From Zygnema cylindricum (lineage: Eukaryota; Streptophyta; Zygnematophyceae; Zygnematales; Zygnemataceae): a stretch of DNA of 22,888 nt. Made by a program: the position numbers and the translations under genes. Location: assembly GCA_037447655.1 (NCBI GenBank), contig JBBHKE010002416.1, forward strand, positions 1-22,888. The letters are read 5' to 3'. Positions 17,400-22,888 of this stretch are shown here, in pieces (the first letter of the stretch is position 1; each line of letters opens with the position of its first letter). The notes under the pieces were generated by a model that had not been told where the DNA came from, searched no databases, and worked only from the letters and a program-made list of their open reading frames with translations.

Positions 17400-17975
17400 T
17401 GAGCGAGGTTTGGAACACGTCGACGATCCATAACCACAATAGCCGATCGGATGCGGGTAGAAGCTTGCACGCACTGTAACGCCACAAATAAACACTGACG
17501 ATTAAAAGAAGTAGAAAACAACTCGCGAGTCCCTGTGCTCCAATGAGCACCCACCACAAGTGCGGAAAAACTCATCCAACGCAACACCAAAACAACCAAA
17601 GATCCCAATCACCATCGGAATAAAGCCGTCCATGGGGTCTAGGTGTGCATAGTCACGCTTCTTCGTCTTAGCGGCATCACGTGCGACCACTCCAACAAGT
17701 CGAGTTGCTTGACCAACAATTTTAGCCAAAGCAAGATTCTCCAAAAGAATGTGACCAAAGACGCGACAATCACCATCGAGAAAAACAATATCGACCAGGT
17801 GAGAAGGAATAATAAGAGATACCTCCTAGCGAACAAAAAATTCCCCCTCCGAAGCGATAATCACAATCGCGTCGTGGAAACTGTTGTGGGCCTGGATGAG
17901 TTCTCCCCCATAGAAGCAACAAAGCAAATGGACACCATCAGGCTTCAGGACACGGCCACACGAGCAAACTAGTGA
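17400..17975 (-). pseudogene. Decayed C-terminal end of a non-LTR retrotransposon ORF
   Basis: Three consecutive minus-strand frames together resemble the region after the reverse transcriptase in LINE-like ORFs. First CSCGRVLKPDGVHLLCC with a following GGELIQAHNSFHDAIV (the CxCG...H zinc-like motif, 17855-17970). Then, after a stop and frameshift, HLVDIVFLDGDCRVFGHIL, VARDAAKTKKRDYAHLDP and FIPMVIGIFGCFG (about 17560-17815). Then, after another shift, LFVALQCVQASTRIRSAI (about 17430-17500). The family call is from memory of such ORFs, where '...DGVHLLRC..GG..RHNALRDA' and 'FVPLVVETFGGFG' blocks are typical. It is clearly non-functional. Confidence 0.7.
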
Positions 17976-18430
17976 GCGAGGTGTAAAAGGATGAGGGAGG
18001 AGAAGGCGAAACTAAAAGGGGATGGTGAGATGAGCTGGAGTGAATCAACAAGTGGATAAAATAGGTGTAGAAGATAACCGAGCCCCAAAACAAGGTTTAC
18101 CACAAGCGAGAAGACGACCATGTAACAATCAATGGGAAGCGCTTCGAGAAACTCGATTTTATTGGCAGCGACAACCCGATCGAAAATTCACTCCTAGACA
18201 AGCGCAACGGATTTCGTAACAAGGGTGCAAAAAACCAACATATCCACTGAGGCAGAAGGAGGAAGAGAATGTGTCGCGTCTTATAGGAACCACTGAAAGG
18301 CAAACACACCATCCGAAACCGGAAGGACCACGTTGGGAAGAACAAGTTGTTCCTCGGCTAAGGAGAGAGAAACAAAAGTGGCGGCAATAAGGCACCAACT
18401 TCCCAAATAAGCAACGCGAGCAACACGGGC
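17976..18430 (-). pseudogene. Probable upstream part of the decayed retrotransposon ORF
   Basis: Slightly GC-richer sequence continuous with the recognised remnant. Fragments such as VPYCRHFCFSLL and FGWCVCLSVVP are open in shifting frames on the minus strand, but I cannot match a reverse transcriptase motif (no YxDD seen). The composition changes back to AT-rich near 18430, which may mark the truncation point. Confidence 0.35.
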
Positions 18431-19029
18431 AGTCAATAGTTAAGGATTTTTGTAGTTAGCCTCACTTTTCGTCCGATAAAACTTCACCCTTAATGTTAAC
18501 CACATTATATTATTCTCGTAGATTTAATGTTATGTATGACAAGCTCTTTAATACAATTGTAAATGTATTTCACATGTGAATCAAATTTAAATTTGTACCT
18601 TTGGACAAAGTGGACGATTGTCTCGCAAAATCCAACCAAAAATTTAGAAGTTATTTCGTAAGTCTCTTTCGTCACGTTGTTTTTGGTAACGTTCTTTCGT
18701 TACACTATTCATGGCAACGCTCTTCGTCACCCAAAAAAACATGAACCTTAAATCATGGTTTGATGTAGAAGGTAAGGCGTCTACGAAATGTACAAGAGTT
18801 ATGTCGTACGATGGCTCGGTAACAAGTACACGCTACACAAATGATATTTTAAGTCAAAATTGGTGGGTGTGTTTTTTTTATTATTCAATATCACATCTAA
18901 ACTTTTTACGTGGTATTACTCAATTTACAACATGTTGTTTATAAACTCTAAGCTATGGAATATTAAAATATAACAACAAGTAATGTATTTCGTAAGTTAC
19001 ATAATTCCCTACTGGAGCTTCACCCTTAA
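18431..19029. other. AT-rich intergenic, nothing recognised
   Basis: No gene seen. GAAGTTATTTCGTAAGTC (18647) and TAATGTATTTCGTAAGTTAC (18980) share a short motif, and ACTTCACCCTTAATG (18481) recurs as GCTTCACCCTTAATTAG (19018). This hints that an older repeat was split or duplicated. Confidence 0.4.
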
Positions 19030-19420
19030 TTAGTTTCAATGACTCTAACATGAGGTGTTTTTAAATAGTATAATGTACAAAATGTTCCAATCCGTACTGA
19101 AACTGCTACATTTTCCGTAGAGAAGTAGGAAAAAAATGTCAAATAACAACGTTTAGACAAAAAAGTTAGTTGTGTTAGACACGCAAAAGCGCACTAGGAT
19201 TTTATTCTTAGTAAAAAAGTAGGGAAAAATCACGCGAACTTGTTCTCACATGTTCAAACATCGAGTATGTGAACACAAGCTATAACGGTTAGACTACGGC
19301 AACGTGTATCCAAATTTATGTTAGTATAGGTATACATTAATGTTTTGTTGGTGTTAGGCCCTCGAACCCAAAATAGACTTAATAACTCTAATTATTTTCG
19401 TTGAAATTTATGTATTTTCT
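19030..19420. mobile_element. Right-hand relic of a TA-type 'CACCG' element
   Basis: Shares TTTTTAAATAGTATAATGTAC, GTTCTCACATGTTCAAACATC and GAGTATGTGAACACAAGCTA in the same order and spacing with 16130-16490. It lacks the terminal inverted repeat, so it is a truncated relic. Confidence 0.65.
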
Positions 19421-19589
19421 AGGTCTGTATTGGAAAAATAAATAGAGTGTTGGAAAAAGGTAATTAATATTTCACTTCTATATTTTAGTTAGAATGTAAA
19501 AAGAGAGAAAGAGAGGACCAAAGGCAGGCCATGGCTGCTGCGTCATTTAGAAGGAGGTAGAATGAATTAGAAGGTATTTTACTAGTTTT

Positions 19590-19680
19590 AGCACAATACT
19601 GCCCCTGGCCGGATTTGAACCGGGATCTGCAAAATATTATATAAACTCACGACTTATCCATTTAGGCACTAACGAAACGA
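19590..19680 (-). repeat. tRNA(Arg)-like sequence with A and B boxes (SINE head or tRNA relic)
   Basis: On the minus strand, box B is GGTTCAAATCC (19611-19621), flanked by a four-base-pair T-stem CCGG/CCGG. The box A region is AGTGCCTAAATGGATAA (19654-19670), close to plant tRNA-Arg D-arm wording. The acceptor arm does not pair, and the region between the boxes is AT-rich with no good anticodon arm. It is therefore a tRNA-derived SINE or tRNA pseudogene. Confidence 0.55.
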
Positions 19681-19740
19681 TACACATGAAAATTTTCACG
19701 CATATATATTTATTGATCCATAGGAATAATTCGCAGCAGA

Positions 19741-19960
19741 CTAACGAAAACGCGCATTAATCAATTCATGCATGGAAGCGAATCGAAGCCGTATAAATAC
19801 AACAGATCGGACGACCACCATTGCAGCTGCCACCCACAATAAGCTTTTGGCGGCCTTTGGGGATAGCGTCACGCGGTGCCACGTGGCGCCACATAATTTG
19901 ATACCGAAGAAGATGGGAGGAGGAACTATAGCTCCCGATTTGGCAGATGTCACCTTTTAG
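19741..19960. other. GC-richer island with TATA box and G-box, open on both strands
   Basis: TATAAATA is at 19792-19799 (+) and a palindromic G-box CACGTG at 19880-19885. Downstream on the plus strand a small frame ends in MGGGTIAPDLADVTF at 19960. On the minus strand an overlapping open stretch (VPPPIFFGIKLCGATW, then a hydrophobic LLWVAAAMVVVRSVVF) has no ATG start but has a possible AG acceptor just upstream, so it could be an exon. I recognise neither product. It may be a promoter, an exon or a captured gene fragment. Confidence 0.3.
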
Positions 19961-20470
19961 ACCATGTCGTACAATGGCCGTACAATAAGTACATCGCCCA
20001 TCATACCTTCTTGTACTATATAGTGTTCTTATTGGACTAGGGTTTATTAGTAGGTAGTCGTGAGTAGGCAGACCAAGACTTAGTGATATTTCGGTACCTC
20101 TCTCTAAGAGAGCTTGTAACTATAAAGATCATCTTTGACCAGCCATAACTTGATGCTCGGGTGAGCAAATTCAGTGATTCTTTTTGCTGCTGACTCAGGG
20201 GAGTCCAAGCTACACAAGGTTATACTAGGTCAGAGTCTTTGCGTGCCAGGGTGGCAATTATTCAGTGGGAAAGTCAAAGTGGGGAATATTGTCCAAAAAA
20301 CATATTTAAGCTTTGCATTTTGTGGTGGAATTGAGCACACAGAAGGTCTTCTCTTCACAGGGGTGAAGGTGTATTGGGGTTCTAATTGTCAAGGGATCAT
20401 TCATTTGGGTTTATATCAACTTGGAGTCGACACTATCTAGATTAGCTTCTTTTGGATCTGCAAATTCTGT
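19961..20470. other. Unassigned sequence with distinct, less AT-rich composition
   Basis: Between about 20040 and 20450 the DNA lacks the homopolymer runs of its neighbours. It contains an 88-codon plus-strand frame (20174-20440) that matches nothing I know. It could be the untranslated part of an LTR retroelement or a gene remnant. No terminal repeats or primer site were found. Confidence 0.35.
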
Positions 20471-20873
20471 GGGTAATGGAGCCCATAGAATTTAATTATC
20501 CGTAGGTAAAAAAAAGGGGCATATCGGGTATCAACAAATGGCTACCGATACTCAACACTATTCGGAGTCTCGTTTTGATTTTTGTGACTTTTTTACGAAT
20601 ATTGATTATTTTTTCATGATTTTGAACTTTTCGTCAATTTCAAATACTTTTTGCTGTACGGAAAAAAAAAAGAAAAAAATGATTTTGAGTCACTTTTCCT
20701 TGCTAAATTTGAAAGGGTTTGAAACGATTCTTCAACAATGGCTATTTTTGTTTTAATTGTTAATTATTAACATGATTTTTATTATATATATATAGATATA
20801 TATATATAGTCAAATTCGGTCAACGCATTGTTTTGAACATGTATGCATTTGTTCCATGCGCATATTTTTTTTT
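20471..20873. other. AT-rich intergenic with (AT)n run at 20783-20808
   Basis: Contains a (TA)n microsatellite with a single interruption and A/T homopolymers. No gene seen. Confidence 0.6.
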
Positions 20874-20876
20874 TTA

Positions 20877-21116
20877 GGGTATTTTATGCGAAAGAAATCT
20901 CTATGCAAAAAATTAGACGTTTACATTGTCACAAAAAAATCGACGGATATAGTTTTGAATCGTCGCATAACTACGTAGGGTCTACAACCGTCACATAATT
21001 AAGTAACAGTTTTGTTTTTAGACAATTGGAACACCCTAAAAAATAGTACATAAAATCTTCACTAAAAAACAATACTGTTGTACATCGCTAAAGTACGGTT
21101 TACATGGGTCACACCC
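20877..21116. mobile_element. PIF/Harbinger-like MITE, copy 3, 240 bp, opposite orientation
   Basis: The left end GGGTATTTTATGCG and the right end (reverse complement GGGTGTGACCCATGTAAAC) are flanked by TTA on both sides (20874-20876, 21117-21119). Read in reverse complement it follows the left part of copies 1 and 2, including AGTGAAGATTTTATGTAC and GTGACGGTTGTAGAC. It is an internally deleted relative. Confidence 0.65.
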
Positions 21117-21119
21117 TTA

Positions 21120-21388
21120 AGCTCATGGAGGACAATAAAGTACGATATTATTGTCTCAGAAGAGTGACCTGTTGTGACGATCACATATATTTTAATATTA
21201 TTTTTTTCCGAGTTTTCCACTTCAGCTGTCAAATTATCAAGATTTAAACTTCACCGATATATCGTAGCGTATAGTTTTGTCCCACTGGTAAGGGAATCCT
21301 ATCGAGAAGTTTCACATCGTCACATCGGCAAGAGGTGAAACCTTTGTCAAAAACGATTTAAATTTTAAAAAAGAAAGGTAACCAAAGA
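21120..21388. other. AT-rich spacer, nothing recognised
   Basis: No open frame of interest and no terminal repeats seen between the PIF-like MITE and the hAT-like copy. Confidence 0.5.
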
Positions 21389-22129
21389 CAGAGAATGTCA
21401 AAATTATAAATACCCGAAATCGACATTTTTTTTTTCAAAATTTGAACACCCAATACCCGACCCGGTTATGTCACGCTCCTAAATTGTTAACCGTTACCCG
21501 ATACGCGTTTACGAAAATAAAATTTAACCAAAACTGGATTTCTCGCGACTACTTGGACCCGCCGTTACCCGAATATGTACAAAATTAATGGTACATCTTA
21601 TAGTTCAAAAGTAGGTGAAAGTAGGCCCATACAATATGCCTATTGTACGCAAAACATACAACATGACCTTAAGACCATATTGTATTGGTCGCAAAATGTA
21701 AAAAGTAAAGTAACAGTGTTGGGTTGCATATAGTTCGATGGAGAATCAAACGTCATCGGACGGTCGCTGATCAAAGTAGCGATCTAAAAAGATCACATGA
21801 AAAGCCCATAACACAACTTGAGCCTACCAAAGGCCTACCATAAAATGCCTACTTTTGAACTATGGTACATCTCCCTCATACCTTCTAGGCTTCCACGATA
21901 CCAAGAGTACAAAGTACAATAATGTTGGATTGTATGGACCGTACAAAACCTTCAATTTTTTTCGTTTTTTGCTTACCCGACCGCACCCGATTTGTTTTAT
22001 ATTTTTTTTTGAATCACCCGCCCGAATTCGACCGGCCCCCAAAATTTGGCACCCGAATCCGTTCCGGATCTGACGCTGGCGGTCGGGTACTGGTCGGTTA
22101 CGGAATCGGGTACCCGATTGCGACCCCTG
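21389..22129. mobile_element. hAT-like element, copy 2, inverted, disrupted by a MITE
   Basis: In reverse complement it starts CAGGGGTCGCAATCGGG and follows copy 1 through GATCCGGAACGGATTCGG, CCAAATTTTGGGGG, and TGTACTTTGTACTC at the centre. The other end is CAGAGAATGTCAAAA at 21389. Without the 265-bp insertion and its 9-bp duplication it is about 467 bp. The flanks ACCAAAGA and TCCAGAGG agree at only five of eight positions, so the target duplication has decayed or one end is imprecise. Confidence 0.75.
21599..21863. mobile_element. 265-bp MITE with 9-bp target duplication (Mutator-like)
   Basis: A perfect 9-bp direct repeat GGTACATCT flanks it (21590-21598 and 21864-21872). The termini ATAGTTCAAAAGTAGG are inverted repeats. 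hAT copy 1 has no such insert at the corresponding place. A 9-bp duplication is usual for Mutator-like elements. No coding capacity. Confidence 0.85.
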
Positions 22130-22640
22130 TCCAGAGGGCAGGGAATTTTAATCGCGAGATGATCAGATCTCCTCAAAATCACAATAGTTGTCCGTAGTTC
22201 CAACCCGGTACGAGCCTAGTACTTTTGGCATTAAAGTTTACGGAACTCTTTCCATGCACCGATATTCGCCCGATTGACCGTACGTATCACATGTACGAAA
22301 GAGGTCAACCGCAGTCTTCCGGTGAAACTCATGATCACTGACATCACAGCTCGTCCTTTTTGGATTTTAGTTTATGTACTTTTATGTACTTTTCCGAATC
22401 GAGGATCGGATTTGTGATTGCTGAGATGGCAGTCCCCCGTCTGAATGCTCGCACGTGGAAGCTTCTTGTCCACTTATTGTTTTAGGTCTCCTTTCTCCCA
22501 CTGTGATCCACCCCTATATTACCTTTCCAGTCAAAAGTGCCTTGTACATAAAACTAGCATTGGCAACACTATTTAAGAATTAAACTTAACCGTGTTTGCT
22601 AACGAAAGTTAACGACAGTCGTTAATCATAAAGAACGTCG
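22130..22640. other. Intergenic, nothing recognised
   Basis: Balanced composition, no long open frame. TTTATGTACTTTTATGTACT is a tiny direct repeat near 22371-22390. Confidence 0.45.
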
Positions 22641-22643
22641 GCC

Positions 22644-22740
22644 AAACCCTAAACTGGTTCGGATCACTCGGGCCAATCAAATCGCAATCTCCACCGTCCG
22701 TTTTAAAAACCTCAAACATCGGACGTATAAAATCGACTCT
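22644..22740 (+). promoter_or_regulatory. Candidate plant-type promoter: telo-box, CCAAT, TATA
   Basis: Telo-box AAACCCTAAA at 22644-22653, CCAAT at 22673-22677 and TATAAAA at 22726-22732, in the order and spacing of a plant class II promoter. A telo-box repeat array follows about 45 bp downstream. In land plants telo-boxes mark promoters of translation-related genes. The gene would lie to the right of the window. Each motif alone could be chance; the combination is suggestive. Confidence 0.4.
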
Positions 22741-22778
22741 AGCATATTTGAAACTTTGAATTTATGTCTGTATCAATG

Positions 22779-22888
22779 GAGCCAAAACCCTAAGGAAGCC
22801 AAAATCCTAAAGAAGCCAAAACCCTAAAGGAGCCAAAACCCTAAGGAGCCAAAACCTTAAAGAAGCCAAAACCCTAAAGAATCTTAAA
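22779..22888. repeat. Tandem array of GCCAAAACCCTAAAG units
   Basis: Six units of 16-18 bp, each carrying (A)AACCCTAA or a one-base variant, with alternating GGA and GAA linkers. It is still running near the window edge. The core equals the plant telomere heptamer CCCTAAA, but it is embedded in a longer unit and so is not telomeric array itself. Confidence 0.85.

Noticed and set aside
17643-17972. 109-codon plus-strand frame
   Set aside because: Antisense to the recognised retrotransposon remnant.
22779-22888. Chromosome end (telomere)
   Set aside because: The CCCTAAA core is embedded in a 16-18 bp unit, not a pure heptamer array, and ordinary sequence with promoter motifs precedes it.
1-22888. 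CRISPR array, prokaryotic operon or prophage
   Set aside because: Spliced genes, AT-rich introns and eukaryotic transposons; no regularly spaced identical repeats with unique spacers.

Overview
This is nuclear DNA of a eukaryote, most likely a member of Viridiplantae outside the well-sampled crops (streptophyte or green alga, or an early land plant). The reasons are a plant-type PRPF6/STA1 splicing-factor C-terminus, a plant-type class 3 lipase split by GT-AG introns of 0.7-3.5 kb, AT-rich intergenic DNA full of small DNA transposons, and telo-box (AAACCCTAA) motifs at the right edge. The lineage call is an inference; no rRNA or organellar marker is present.

Layout. At 2-535 (+) is the last coding part of a PRPF6-like U4/U6.U5 tri-snRNP factor. 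It converges on a seven-exon class 3 lipase gene on the minus strand (start 12504, stop 2631, 364 residues), which I assembled from splice sites and reading phase. Its introns hold a 48-50 bp minisatellite, short-unit satellites, a GA microsatellite, a tRNA-like element and several MITEs. Intron 2 also carries a roughly 0.74 kb tandem duplication that includes a truncated second copy of exon 3, separated from the intact copy by a strand-switching polypyrimidine/polypurine tract.

From 12.8 to 22.1 kb the window is a transposon graveyard with readable nesting. One family has TA target sites and ends CACCGTGAATCGC. A second has TWA target duplications and GGGTAC termini (PIF/Harbinger-like). A third has an 8-bp duplication and CAG(A/G)GGTCG-like ends (hAT-like). 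A fourth is a 265-bp MITE with a 9-bp duplication (Mutator-like). At 14381-16506 a hAT-like element sits inside a PIF/Harbinger-like element that sits inside a TA-type element, and related copies in the same window supply the empty sites. A decayed non-LTR retrotransposon ORF end lies at about 17.4-18.0 kb (-). No transposase was recognised, so the DNA elements are non-autonomous.

The right edge (22.64-22.89 kb) looks like a plant promoter: telo-box, CCAAT, TATA, then a tandem array of telo-box-bearing units. The gene it might serve would lie outside the window. The two host genes have no obvious functional link. I see no operon-like system, CRISPR array or defence island.
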